Below the pieces are notes generated by a model that was not told the origin of the DNA, did no database searches, and worked only from the letters and a program-made list of their open reading frames with translations. From contig JAQFVV010012535.1 of assembly GCA_028023455.1 (NCBI GenBank), positions 2,296,001-2,360,000 on the forward strand: a stretch of 64,000 nt of DNA. Reading direction: 5' to 3'. The position numbers and the translations under genes are program-made. This DNA comes from Epiperipatus broadwayi (Eukaryota > Onychophora > Udeonychophora > Euonychophora > Peripatidae). Every line of letters begins with the position of its first letter. Positions within the stretch are counted from its first letter, which is position 1. Shown piece after piece: positions 23,990-35,466 of this stretch.

Positions 23990-24480
23990 AAAAAAAAATT
24001 CCTGCATTATGCATAATCAAAGTTATTAAATGTAATGGTAAAATATTGTTTAGTGTTTAATATTTGCTTAATTTTAAATCATAATATCATAAATTGTTTC
24101 AGACATCCAAGTCAAAAAAGACATCATCACAAACGTAAAAAGATACAATGCTGACAAAAAAAAAATACAAATTTCATTTAAAATAAAACTAAAAATAAAT
24201 TTTGGTCATATAGTATAGTATTAATGAGTAATTTTAAATTGTGTAATATGATAGCTAAAATATCCAATAAATCAGTTTTGAATTAAAACTTTTAAGTCAA
24301 ATTAAAACTGCTATTATTGTAAACCTAAAATATTTTTAATAAAAGTGTGTGTGTGGGAATAAAATGATTTCATGAATTATGCAATTCATAATCAACAATT
24401 ATTAATTCTATGTTAAAATTAATATTTACTTGTTAGATTTTTAATCATAATCTTCTAATTTGTTTCAGACTTTTCCAAGA
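23990..24480 (+). repeat. Diverged direct duplication, about 365-bp period
   Basis: The sequence atgcataatcaa...atttaatattt...ttaaatcataatatcataaattgtttcagac is followed about 365 bp later by atgcaattcataatcaa...attaatattt...ttaatcataatcttctaatttgtttcagac. A related single copy of the block at 24150-24330 lies at about 31031-31217. Confidence 0.5.
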
Positions 24481-24569
24481 CAATGGCAATATTATAGCCA
24501 GGGCTGCCATGTGTTGGTTTCAGGTTGTGTGGAGCACAAAGGTGCTTGATCACAGGGGATCCAAGATAT

Positions 24570-25075
24570 CTAGATAATTTATAAAATTTATATGCAAATG
24601 AAAATTTTTTTTTTTCAAATCACTTCATTGTTAGAAATATATTCTGAGTGTAAATATTTTTTTATTTAAATATGGAATACTTCTTTACTTAAACTAATTG
24701 TGATAATTGTTCAAGCCTTAAATTTCAAGATTCAAGCTTGACACATACTATTCTATATACTTTTATCTTTATGTTAAACCAAATAGTCCAGTGCCATTCT
24801 GTTGCAATAATTAATAAAACTTATATGTAAATGTTTAGATTTTTAAGTCACTATTTTGTTAAAAGCATTCTTTTTTATTTAAATATAAGTGCAATGCTGC
24901 TTTACTTAGACATGTTGTGACAATTTCTCAAGTCTTGAAATATAATACATATACAATTTACCATTGCATAAAAGTAACACACATTTATGCTTTTTTATTG
25001 CTATAATTAATAAAATTTAGATGTAAATGAAATTGTTCAGATTTCCCAATCACTTTAATTTAAATATTCTAATTT
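24570..25075 (+). repeat. Diverged tandem repeat, about 200-240-bp units
   Basis: Three related starts are seen: aaaatttatatgcaaatg (about 24578), aataaaacttatatgtaaat (about 24813) and aataaaatttagatgtaaat (about 25012). The first two are followed by matching blocks (tttacttaaac/tttacttagac, caagccttaaat/caagtcttgaaat). The third unit is truncated. Confidence 0.5.
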
Positions 25076-25533
25076 ATATATAAAAAATATATATATAAAA
25101 TACATTACTATCAATAATTTATTTTTTAAAAAAACTTATTTTAAAAATGTTGTCTCTCAATCATAGTAATTCTGCATGTGGTGAAATTATCTGTCTAAAT
25201 GCTCTTTTAAACATTTCATCTGTATTATATAGTTCAGCATAGTATTAAAGTGGCTGATTCTGGATGGTGAAATCCTGAGATTAATTCTGCTGTTGTTTTG
25301 TGTGAAATTTTTCTATTAGCAATATTAATATATTTTTTATTATGCCATATTACATGTTTACACATTTTATTGAATAGATTTTTCTATTTTTAATAATATT
25401 ATCTTTTTTTAATGCCATATTATTGTTTAATGACCTTATGTTGATTGCAATAACTTCACTTGTAACTACTTAATCAGGACAGTATTTTATATATATATAT
25501 ATTAATCAATGTCTGTATTCCAATTATAATAAA

Positions 25534-26000
25534 ATATATATAATTATTCAAAACAATACAATAATTAATACAGTAAAACAATATTTTAAAAAAACAAGAG
25601 AATGTTAGAAATGATGATGTATCACCATCAGTATTTTTTGATCATAATGTAACATGTAATTATGGTTTTGATTTTAATAAAGTTAAGATTTTGTGTATTG
25701 AAAGAAATAATAATAAACGCAAAATTAAAGAAGCTATGTTAATAAAAAGTGAAAAGCAACAGTTGATAAATAGACAGGTCGCCAATATAAAAATTAATGA
25801 ATTGTGGGAAAATTGATGTATGACGTATTACTTTTTGTTTACATTTGTAACGGTTTTTTCTAATACAATTTGAATCTAGTTGACAACGACTACATAGATA
25901 GTTGAAAGTACTTCTATTAAATTGGTATATATTTGTTTGTTTAAAATATTGTTTTACTGTATTAATTATTGTATTGTTTTGAATAATTATATATATATAT
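25534..26000 (+). mobile_element. PLE 3' fragment bounded by 60-bp inverted repeats
   Basis: The left arm (25534-25597) and right arm (25933-26000) are almost perfect inverted copies sharing aataattcaaaacaatacaa-type sequence, then taattaatacagtaaaacaa, then tattttaaa. Between them lie the C-terminal PLE coding fragment and a non-coding tail containing gttgacaacgactacatag. PLEs are known for repeats in either orientation at their ends, which suits this arrangement, although a MITE that captured PLE sequence is possible. Confidence 0.55.
25594..25816 (+). pseudogene. Penelope-like element extreme C-terminus
   Basis: A frame of about 74 codons ends in TGA at 25814-25816 and reads in part VFFDHNVTCNYGFDFNKVKI, then KRKIKEAMLIKSEKQQLINR, then INELWEN. 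The pattern of an aromatic-rich FDF-x-x-VKIL segment, a basic helix with an (E/K)AMLIK core and a short tail follows the GIY-YIG domain in many PLE proteins. No Met or upstream domain is present, so it is a 5'-truncated or captured fragment. It would complement the GIY-YIG remnant at 16.4-16.9 kb, but it is a separate copy on the other strand. Confidence 0.55.
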
Positions 26001-26221
26001 TGTAACCAAATTTAATGAGTTCAAATCATATATATAAGAATTATAAACAAATTATGAGCAAATTATTAATAACAAGTATTATATGAAAATCAGGTATATG
26101 AAATCACATGAAGTGAGTACACTAATAATTCAATAAAATATAACTCAGGTATACAGGCAGTAGATCTTATCCACTTTCATTTCTTGGTTTGATGTTAAGT
26201 GCATGTTTAAACAAATACTAA

Positions 26222-26330
26222 GTGAATATGGTCTAGCAGGGCGCCACTAGATTATCTGAATCTAGACATGGTTATATCTAATAACCTTTCACATGTACCG
26301 GGTTTGAATCCCCTTTTGGTACTTTATTTC
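26222..26330 (+). repeat. tRNA-like segment with long variable arm (possible SINE head)
   Basis: An A-box-like GGTCTAGCAGGGCG is followed by the hairpin TAGAT-TATCTGA-ATCTA (5-bp stem, 7-nt loop, like an anticodon arm), then GGTTAT-ATCTA-ATAACC (like a long variable arm) and a B-box-like GGGTTTGAATCCCC. The acceptor stem is not evident. It may be derived from a class II tRNA (Ser or Leu type). No second copy was found in the window. Confidence 0.35.
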
Positions 26331-26339
26331 TAATAAAAA

Positions 26340-29300
26340 TGGAAGATTTTGCTTTTTGAGCCATATCACTATATGCACTAATATTTAGGTAAAAGTAAAA
26401 CATCTATAAACCAAAGTGGAGTTCATTGAACATAAATCATTTCTCAAATCTTAGCATAACAAATGTGTTTCAATAGTTTTGTAAGTTTACTAGCTCAGAT
26501 TATATATAACTAATTTAGGATGGCAATTCACTCATCCTTGCATGAAATAGATGATGGGATGTGGTTATAATAATACTAAGAAATCACTAAATATTATAAA
26601 ATCAATATTTATTTATGGCCTTTAAACAGTTAAACAGCTCATTAATTAAAACGTTGATGACGATGATGATGATGATAATAATAACGATAATGACAAGGGT
26701 TTCAACTACAGCTCTAGGACTAAGCCTAAACATAAAACTAAATTTTATAAAGAAATTCATAATTATTGCTTAATTTTAGCATATTTACTTATATCTTAAA
26801 TAACTAATATTCCACCATTGATGATGATGAATAATCACACTTAACAAAGACTACACTTAATGAAATATATACGCCTCGTTTAATAAAACAAACTAATATT
26901 TATTACTACATTTCTAACATATACATAAAAATTTCTAGATAAATATGAAAATTGACATGAATAATAATAATAATTGATTATATTACAATCCTCAGATTAA
27001 TTTTAAGTTCTTCCCCCTTTCCCTTCAAATGTATTTTGTATTAAGTTGGACGTCACATTGACCATGATTTTCACTCCATGAGAAAAGTATTAAAAAAAAA
27101 TATTATCTGCTCATTAGCACACATACTTTAAAATCCAACATGTAAATAGAATGTAAAAAAAAAAAATGTTAGTAAAAATTGAAAGAGCAAGTTTTAGAAA
27201 AAAGTTTTAAATTATTTTCTCCCCCTCCCTTCCAAGCGCTGAAATCTATACTGAACTTGAAACAAAATAATCTAATATTCTAATACTACTCATTATTTCA
27301 CATTCACTTCCAATTATACACATATAAAAATATTATGATGTATGTGCGTGTTTTATCCCATAATAACAAAATATTATTTAAAACCAAAATAATAATATAT
27401 TAGTTAAAACTAAAATCATAATACCATAAAAAAATAAAAATAAAAATTGTTGTACATAGTCATATTTCATAACTGTAAAATTAATAAACAAATCATTTTC
27501 ATACATTCAAGATCATTTATGAAGCTCAAAGTTATTTTTAGTAAGACATTCTTGTTTTAATCGATCTGAATAGTCTTTAAAGTTCTTTAAATAAAATATA
27601 CCACTTTATCGCTAAAATGTTTATTAAGATTGAGATCATAAAGAAAATAGATATAAAAAGTCATATTACCGATTTTTTTGTTTGTGGCGAATTTTCAAGG
27701 GTTCAAACTTGTCTTGTATAATGTTTATATTTCTCAGCTACCATTTCCATTTTACTGGGAACAATCTCTTTCTTGAGGTGGATAACTATTTGATGATGGT
27801 GACTCTATTGAGGTTATTTGCTTTAGTGGATAATTTGGAAATCATTATAGTAAATTTTCTTCTCTTCTTGTCAAGCATGTGGATGAAATACAGCAGTTGT
27901 TTTCACATTTGTAAATTTTCTTGAGTTTAAAATCAGTTGTTGGAACAATTAATTGGACTTGATGATTAATATTTATCAGTAGATTAATTCATCTTCTTTG
28001 AATGCAGGTGAATTCTTTCTTCCTTCTATTAAAAACATCTTATTTATCTGGTCAGTTGAAAGGTGTAGAATATTATTTTAGACATCTTTTCTTTCCTATG
28101 TGATGTGCAGCTTCCTCCAGATGGTCCGGAACCGATGGAATATACATATAATTTTTCTAGCCCACCATCTCTTATATTTTCAACGTTCAATATTATAGTT
28201 TAATAATCTGAATCAATCAATATTAAAAATAATCCAAGACAGCTTTTTATATCCAATTTTTAGCTAACTTAACCAATCAGAGATAGCATCACTTGCTATT
28301 TTTGGACAAATTTGTTTTAATTAGATCTCTAATTTATTTTCAACTATATTATTTTTCAACTGAAAAGTTCAATCCTTTTTCCAGACACTTTTGTTTTAAA
28401 AAAAAAAAAAATAGACTCAATTCTTATTTCCTTTCTTTTGTTTTTTTTCTTTCTTTTAACATCCAGGTAACACTTCAAATCTTTGAGCTTCCTTCTTTAG
28501 ATCTTGATAAGAAAATTTCAAAATTTATAGCTCCAAAGTGACAATCATTTACAAAAAACCTACTACAAAGATCGATATCTGATTAAACAGATTTCCTGTT
28601 TTAACAAAAAAAAAATTGTACAAAAAAAAATAATTTAACAGATTTAATACTTCCTTTTCTTTCAATATTTAGGAAATGTAAAATTTTGTATGTAATGTAC
28701 AACTGCATTCTTTCAAATCATTCATAAACCAACCTTAAATACTATAATTGCTAGCTTAGTAATTATAACCCAATTATTTAATTAAATCTGTAACTTTTAA
28801 ATCCCAATTATAATTAAAGAAAAGCAAAATAAAAGTATAGAATAAAATATTAGAATTGATCAAGCATAGGTTAGTTTTAAAGAAAATTAAAATGTTTAAT
28901 ATTTGAAATATAAAACAATTAAATAATTTACACATACATTGCCTATATGTATGCATTGTAACTTTGCTTTTTAAAGAAAATTTAAATATTAAATATTTTA
29001 AATGTGTGTATTACCTTTCTATCAACACACAAACAAATAAAGCATATAATTGTTAACCCATTCTTTGTCTAAAGTGTTTAAGATTTTGATCTGGTAGGGT
29101 TTGAACTTGGATGCCCTACAGCTTCATTTATGATTATATAAAAATGTGATGATGATTTTGTTTGACCTTTTCTACATGCACATTACTATAAATTTGGCTA
29201 GTGACCAAATTGTAATGGCACAATATATATATTATGAAAATAAATTATTTATAAATTTCTATTTGTTATATATTGTTACAGTGTAACAAAAAAGCAGAAA

Positions 29301-30420
29301 AAAATAGTGTATTTTTATTAAGCATTGAGAATTTGGATTGTCATCACTGAAGATTTAATATATATATATAGAAGAATGTGGTTTAGACAGAGGAATTTTG
29401 TGGTGAATTTTACCACCATAAGTCTCAAAGTGAACCTAGAAACAATTACAGGCCATGTACATTTTATTATTGTTTGAATAAGCCATAAGACATATGTTAT
29501 AATTTATAATAGATAAATGCACGTAAGGATTACTTTGTTTTTTAAATAAATTCCATTATATAAAATTACTTATGCATGGGAGAATTATTTGGTAAAATAT
29601 TTGTTATTTGGTATCAATACATAGCAAACATGCCTACAAAATACTTTATCTATTCTAGTGGAAGAAACCAATTGTTTGATGTTTTTTTTTTTTACATATT
29701 ATAATCTATCATTAAACAAAAGGAAATCCAAGGCATGGTATAATGGTTTCTAAGAATTTATAAAATAAACAATGTAAGTGTGAAAATTTATTTCCTTAAA
29801 GTAAATCCTTAAAATCCCCAGATATTTGTCTGTATATCATGACTAAGATAAACTGAAATAACTAACATGCAAAAAAATTATTCTATTAATGAACAACATT
29901 TGACATTGAGAAGCTTTAGTAGAAAACATAATTTATGCATGAGAGATTCTTATGAAACAAAGTAAAAAACAAGATTTATTTTGAATTATTAAAACATTGG
30001 CTACAATTGACCTAGTTAAAACTGATTATTTATCACTTTGTGGCCACTAAAGTCTGAAAAGTTTTATGTAAATAAAAAGGTAAAAGTGTAACTAATTTTA
30101 ATTTTTTAATATTCTATTATATATAGAATTCATTTTGATTTAAATAACTAATTTTATTTTATGGATGGAATGGATCTTCTTCACATAATAAAAATATTTA
30201 GATATTAACAAAAATAAATTATCTTATGTGCAAATATAGATATATTAAAATTGCACAAAATGATACTTATAATATATAAATAATTACTTATTTATTATAT
30301 GATTTTGTGATTTATTGAATCAATATTTTAGAAAACAAAATACAATGCAAAGCACTATATTTTTATTTTCTTCAATGTTTTATTGTGAATTCATTAATAA
30401 CACCATCATAATTTTATATT
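26340..30420. other. Long AT-rich region with no supported gene
   Basis: A small (GAT)n patch lies at about 26653-26690 and short A or T runs are frequent. Frames at 27682-27924, 28293-28541 and 28774-28956 lack recognisable domains. I found no repeat pair or terminal inverted repeat in this block. Confidence 0.45.
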
Positions 30421-30426
30421 GTTTTT

Positions 30427-30591
30427 TTAACAAAATTACAAGTGTGTTGAGGTGCTGGAAACTTGACAGCTGAGTGCTTTCAAGGCTAAATGCCATGAAA
30501 GCACTCATCTGTTAAATATTTTATCGATTCATATAAGTATTTATTATAGCTTCTCTTTCCAGCACCTAAACATGCTTGTAATTTTGTTATA
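30427..30591. mobile_element. Hairpin MITE, about 165 bp
   Basis: The inverted ends are TAACAAAATTACAAGTGTGT then TGAGGTGCTGGAAA, and on the right (read in reverse) ATAACAAAATTACAAGCATG then TTTAGGTGCTGGAAA. A second hairpin inside (gagtgctttca...tgaaagcactc) gives a branched fold. Non-coding. Confidence 0.6.
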
Positions 30592-31030
30592 ATTATTTTG
30601 AGAGAAGTAAAAATCTAGTATTTTACAATTATGTTTTTTAGCAAATTCTAATTTAATAAATAACAATTCTAACAAAGAGCTGATTTCACACTAAAACATA
30701 ACTAAAAAATATGTATTACCACACAATCAGTACATTTACAATTATATTACTTTGCAAGTGATATTCATTGTAGGACTTATAAAGTAAAAGCATTGGCAAA
30801 AAAAGGAAATAAAATTTCATTTAGCATGTAATAAAATATTTTATGTTTTGATTTTTGCAAAAGACAAATCATGTAGATCTGGAACTTGATAAATGAGAGG
30901 TCATGTGCCATCTCAATGCATCCAAGTCAGTTCTATTCATGAGACCAGGAGTATTGAAATTTATCTAGCACAAAGGTGTACCATACTTACATGTCTTTCC
31001 TAGTTATAACAAACTTAAAAAATTATAGAT

Positions 31031-31217
31031 CGAAAAAAAATACAAATTTTATTCAGCATAAAACTAAAAATAAATTTTGGTCATAATTAATTGTAAATTG
31101 TATACTGTAGTTATATTAGCTAAAATGTTTATTCCAGATTTTAAAATTAAAACCTTTATGAACAGTAATTTCAGTCAAATCAAAACTGCTATTATCCTAA
31201 ATCTATTTTTTGTTAGA
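31031..31217 (+). repeat. Dispersed repeat related to 24.15-24.33 kb
   Basis: Shared blocks include ataaaactaaaaataaattt then tggtcata, agctaaaat, aaaactgctattat. Both copies have the same orientation. No function assigned. Confidence 0.45.
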
Positions 31218-31229
31218 AAAAAAAAGAAA

Positions 31230-31853
31230 AAATATGTTTTCATGCATGATGAAAATGCAATATAAATAAATAAAAAAGATTTCATAACTTTTAAGTTTTA
31301 TTTAATTGACCCATATTTCTGCCATTATAATATATTCTATTATTCAAAAAATTGTTAGGGCATTTCAAGAAAATGACATCAGTAAAGAGCAACCAGCTAC
31401 TGTTTTTGTATATAAAGTGCTGTTTATTTAGATCAGCACAGTATATACTGTTAAAAAAAAGTCTAAATATTGATTGTAAAATGCAAGCACAGAATGAATT
31501 AGGTGTCATAATTTTTAATTTTTTTCTAAGTTAACTGCATGATTAGGTTTTGCTAATAGTTTTGTATCTTGGCTAACCTTACACTGTTGATAAATAACTA
31601 CTACTTCATTTTAATTAGGCTTGGTGATCAGGTAGAGAGAGACACTTAGAATTAAATTATAATTATATGACTTCCCTATGGCAAACAAGACACCCCATGC
31701 AAATATATATGTGAAATTACAAACACTTTATTAGTAGTAACATTATAAACAAAATAAACAAAAGAAATGAATATCCCTTAATTTGTTGCTAGGTACATTG
31801 AAGATAGTGGAATGACATTAATTCGTGATTATATGTATTAAGTGTTTTCATAT
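31230..31853. other. Nothing recognised
   Basis: AT-rich sequence ending in the TA run that is the insertion site of the LTR element. Overlapping short frames on both strands at 31291-31534 are not supported. Confidence 0.4.
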
Positions 31854-31859
31854 ATATAT

Positions 31860-33295
31860 TATAATGTTTTTCATTTTGCTAGGCCTCTACACGCTAATAT
31901 AAACTGCGCGCGAGTTGATTAAGCTATGTCAAAAAAGAAGAAAGTTGTATTTCTATCCTAAAAACACAGCTATATTTCCTGATCAACTCGGCCTAGTAAT
32001 TGTTGAGAATTATGCTATCGATGAGATCAGCTTTTAATTTATTTGATAGGCACCAGAGTTCTACAAGAACTCGCTGAAACCGTCACATAACATCTCGCAA
32101 ATTAAAAAGAAAAAAATGTTTTTTAACTAATCGGTATTGCATCATACCGTAACGAGAATTATTTTCTCCTTTTTGATTATTATTCCAGGGCTTGTTTAAA
32201 CATATTGGCAAGGTAAATTCCATTTTAAATCTTATTAAACTAATAATAAATTTAATACTAAAAAAATAATAACTATTATTAATACCGCACAATGAAAAGG
32301 TTGATAAAAGTAAAATCTCTTTTATTCTAACAAATTAAAAATAGTTATAAGTTAAATTACGAATTAACTAAACAGGAAAGTACACACACACTAATCCAGA
32401 TAATGAATCGATTAACAAAAACAGTTAGATTAAGCAATTAAAGCAATTCAATAATGTCCCAAGATCTTGTATAAAATTCTTTATTAGAAAGTCCCTTGAA
32501 TACGAAAAATCTATATCAGGATGGTAGTCTAAGCTTAGATAAATAATTGTTTGCAAACTTTTAAGTCACTATCAGGAAAATTTATTCTTAACTTACTGGT
32601 AAGTTCATGTAGGTTTATGGGATCTCAAATCATGAGAATTTCCATTGGTCTCTCCTGCCGGCGTCTTCCATTATTGTTCCGTTCTATAGCTGGAGAAAAG
32701 GCACGGTTGTAGTGACCCTTTTATTGCAAAAAGCGGTCTTCACAAGTCCTGTTTCCATGCTTGTGTGACAGCTTGGTACAGCAAGGGGCATACCTGTGTA
32801 GAAGTATATTTCTTGCCACAGGTTATGCTCACGGAAACCTCCAACTTTCAGAGACGTAACTAGAAGTTAAAGAGAAGACCCAGATTGAAGTTGTCCTCTC
32901 CTTTTTATATTGCGATCCAGTTTATGAAACTTCTGCACACTCTTTTGTCTTTTTATCAGCATATAAGATAATAATCTTGTATACTATCTCTTAAATTTAA
33001 ATTACAAAGTCTTAATTTTTTTATCATTATTCTTCCATCTTTAATTAGCTAAAATATTTTTCTTTTAGCTTATACTTTTGGAATTCTTTTAATTTATCTG
33101 GATTAGTAATCTGCATGTCATTTATTCTTTCCAATTTTTATTTCCAATTAGATAAAAAAAAAATAAGAATGACAATTTTAACTTTCATTGCACGTTTTAA
33201 CAAAAATTATACTAATCAAAAAAAAATCTAAATTTACTTTTTTAGCTTTTACCAAATGCCAATATATTTGCAATGTATATAAATAAACGTTACTA
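31860..33295 (-). repeat. 3' LTR
   Basis: Downstream LTR relative to minus-strand transcription, about 1436 bp. It shares with the other LTR the near-edge hairpin (31879-31996), a near-palindrome AACTTACTGGTAAGTT at 32590-32605 and the TATA box at about 32902-32910. Its right edge reads AACGTTACTA, slightly altered from the family end. Confidence 0.75.
32901..32910 (-). promoter_or_regulatory. TATA box of 3' LTR
   Basis: Minus-strand ATATAAAAAGGAGAGGACAA. The word matches the other two LTR copies. Confidence 0.55.
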
Positions 33296-33999
33296 TACCA
33301 CCAGCGTCAGGAGATAAGAATAAAATAGGGGTTTACACTAATTTTATTCTTAAGTTTTCAAATTCATATTTTTTTTTTTTGTAGTAGCGTGCTGATATAT
33401 TCTGTAGATTCATTCACAAGCGACGTTTGGCTTTAACGCCCACTTTTAGGTCTATCACGGCAGGAATGGAAAATATTTCAACATTCATCTGTGTCCTTTC
33501 CATTTTAGTGTAATAGTAACGATAAGAAGCCCTAGTTATAAGCATAAACGAGCGTTGCTAATCATTTTGAGTCTTACAGGCTCACGGCAACTTGGTCCGG
33601 GATCTCTGCTAGAAAGAGTCTGATGGGCATATAAAGGTGGTCTTATGTTAATATACTGTGTACTAGGACTTGGGGCTATGTTTTTCCCCTCTTCAGTAAC
33701 CACCTACCCGGTCAAATACTTGTGACTTACATCTACATCAGCCACGATCGTGTTTTTTTTAGACATATCAAAAAAATATACATATATTTTTTTCTTTCTG
33801 GAAGTCATATTAAAAAAATATTTTTTATATTTTAATAATCAGGGTTTAATTAGTTAGTTTTTATAATTTTTTTTTTTAAAAAAATTACTATTTATTTTCC
33901 GGCTGTGAGTTTCTTTGGGTCATCGTTGTAATGTTCTATATCATTACAACTTATCTCAGGTTGTAGTTGTTAAATCGAAGCACTAGTTGGGTAAGCCAT
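33296..33999 (-). other. Interior of the LTR element
   Basis: About 700 bp, part of it noticeably richer in G and C than its surroundings (33410-33760). Read on the minus strand it starts one base after the upstream LTR with TGGCTTACCCAACTAGTG, a candidate primer-binding site (it begins TGG, the complement of a tRNA CCA end). It then has an AT-rich leader, the short frame at 33704-33766, and ends CTCCTGACGCTGGTGG before the downstream LTR. I recognise no gag, protease, RT or integrase motif. Confidence 0.6.
33536..33766 (-). pseudogene. Short interrupted frame inside LTR element
   Basis: From the Met at 33766-33764 a 20-residue frame begins MSKKNTIVADVDVSHKYLTG and ends in TAG (33704-33706). 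The same frame then stays open for about 55 more codons (including TEEGKNIAPSPSTQYINI) to a stop at 33536-33538. It lies where gag should start, after the leader. It may be the remnant of a gag start with one nonsense codon, or chance. I do not recognise the family. Confidence 0.3.
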
Positions 34000-35429
34000 T
34001 ATAACGTTTTTCATTTTGCTAGGCCTTTACACGCTAATATAAACTGCGTGTGAGTTGATCAAGCTATGTCAAAAAAGAAGAAAGTTGTATTTCTATCTTA
34101 AAAACACAGCTATATTTCCTGATCAACTCAGCCTAGTAATTGTTGAGAATTATGCTATTGACGAGATCAGCTTTTAATTAATTTGATAGGCACCAGAGTT
34201 CTACAAGAACTCACTGAAACCGTCACATAACATCTCGCAAATTAAAAAGAAAAAAATGTTTTTTAACTAATCGGTATTGCATCATACCGTAACGAGAATT
34301 ATTTTCTCCTTTTTGATTATTATTCTTGGGCTTGTTTAAACATATTGGCAAGGTAAATTCCATTTTAAATCTTATTAAACTAATAATAAATTTAATACTA
34401 AAAAAAATAATAACTATTATTAATAATGCACAATGAAAAGGTTGATAAAAGTAAAATCTCTTTTATTCTAACAAACTAAAAATATTTATAAGTTAAATTA
34501 CGAATTAACTAAACAGGAAAGTACACACACACTAATCCAGATAATGAATCGATTAACAAAAACAGTTACATTAAGCAATTAAAGCAATTTAATAATGTCC
34601 CAAGATCTTGTATAAAATTCTTTATTAGAAAGCCCTTGAATACGAAAAATCTATATCAGGATGGTAGTCTAAGCTTAGATAAATAATTGTTTGCAAACTT
34701 TTAAGTCACTATCAGGAAAATTTATTCTTAACTTACCGGTAAGTTCATGAAGGTTTATGGGATCCCAAATCATGAGAATTTCCATTGGTCTCTCCTGCCA
34801 GCATCTTCCATTATTGTTCCGTTCTATAGCTGGAGAAAGGCACAGTTATAGTGACCCTTTTATTGCAAAAAGTGGTCTTCACAAGTCCCATTTCCATGCT
34901 TGTGTGACAGCTTGGTACATCAAGGGGCATACCTGTGTAGAAGTATATTTCTTGCCACAGGTTATGCTCGCAGAAACCTCCAATTTTCAGAGACGTAACT
35001 AGAAGTTAAAGAGAAGACCCAGATTGAAGTTGTCCTCTCCTTTTTATATCGCGATCCAGTTTATGAAACTTCTGCGCACTCTTTTGTTTTTTTATCAGCA
35101 TATAAAATAATAATCTTGTACACTCTCTTTTAAATTTAAATTACAAAGTCTTAATTTTTTTTAGCATTATTCTTCCATCTTTAATTAGCTAACATATTTT
35201 TTTTTTAGCTTATACTTTTGAAATTCTTTTAATTTATCTGGATTAGTAATTTGCATGTCATTTATTCTTTCCAATTTTTATTTCCAATTAGATAAAAAAA
35301 ATAAGAATGACAATTTTAACTTTCATTGCACATTTTAACAAAAATTATACTAATCAAAAAAAAATCTAAATTTACTTTTTTAGCTTTTACCACATGCCAA
35401 TATATTTGCAACGTATATAAATAAACATT

Positions 35430-35432
<3 letters not shown>
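34000..35432 (-). repeat. 5' LTR
   Basis: Upstream LTR for minus-strand transcription, about 1433 bp, ending at 35432 with the family edge AACATTACA (TGTAATGTT on the minus strand). It contains the perfect 16-bp palindrome AACTTACCGGTAAGTT at 34730-34745, which reads as a GGTAAGT splice-donor consensus on either strand about 300 nt downstream of the TATA box. The open frame at 34757-35002 is antisense to the LTR and is not accepted as a gene. Confidence 0.75.
35039..35048 (-). promoter_or_regulatory. TATA box of 5' LTR
   Basis: Minus-strand GATATAAAAAGGAGAGGACA. Because this is the upstream LTR, it is the expected promoter for the element. Confidence 0.6.

Positions 35433-35466
<34 letters not shown>

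Larger units (their letters stand above)
31860..35432 (-). mobile_element. Non-autonomous LTR retrotransposon, complete
   Basis: Two long direct repeats (31860-33295 and 34000-35432) that are nearly identical by eye flank about 0.7 kb. Read on the minus strand, the LTRs begin TGTAATGTT (with changes in the downstream copy) and end AACATTATA or AACGTTATA; the solo copy at 3.7 kb ends AACATTACA. These inverted TG...CA ends are diagnostic of LTRs. A TATA box, a candidate tRNA primer-binding site and alternating AT flanks (ATATAT on both sides) support this. The interior is far too short for gag-pol, so the element depends on others. High LTR similarity indicates a recent insertion. Confidence 0.75.

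Noticed and set aside
24062-24480. Repeated splice-acceptor-like tttgtttcag as evidence for duplicated exons
   Set aside because: The following sequence has no shared open frame between copies; the similarity is explained by a plain tandem duplication.
31860-35432. Simple segmental tandem duplication with a 2.14 kb period
   Set aside because: The repeated parts have inverted TG...CA-type ends, a TATA box and a candidate primer-binding site, and a solo copy of exactly LTR length lies at 3.7-5.2 kb, so an LTR element explains the data better.
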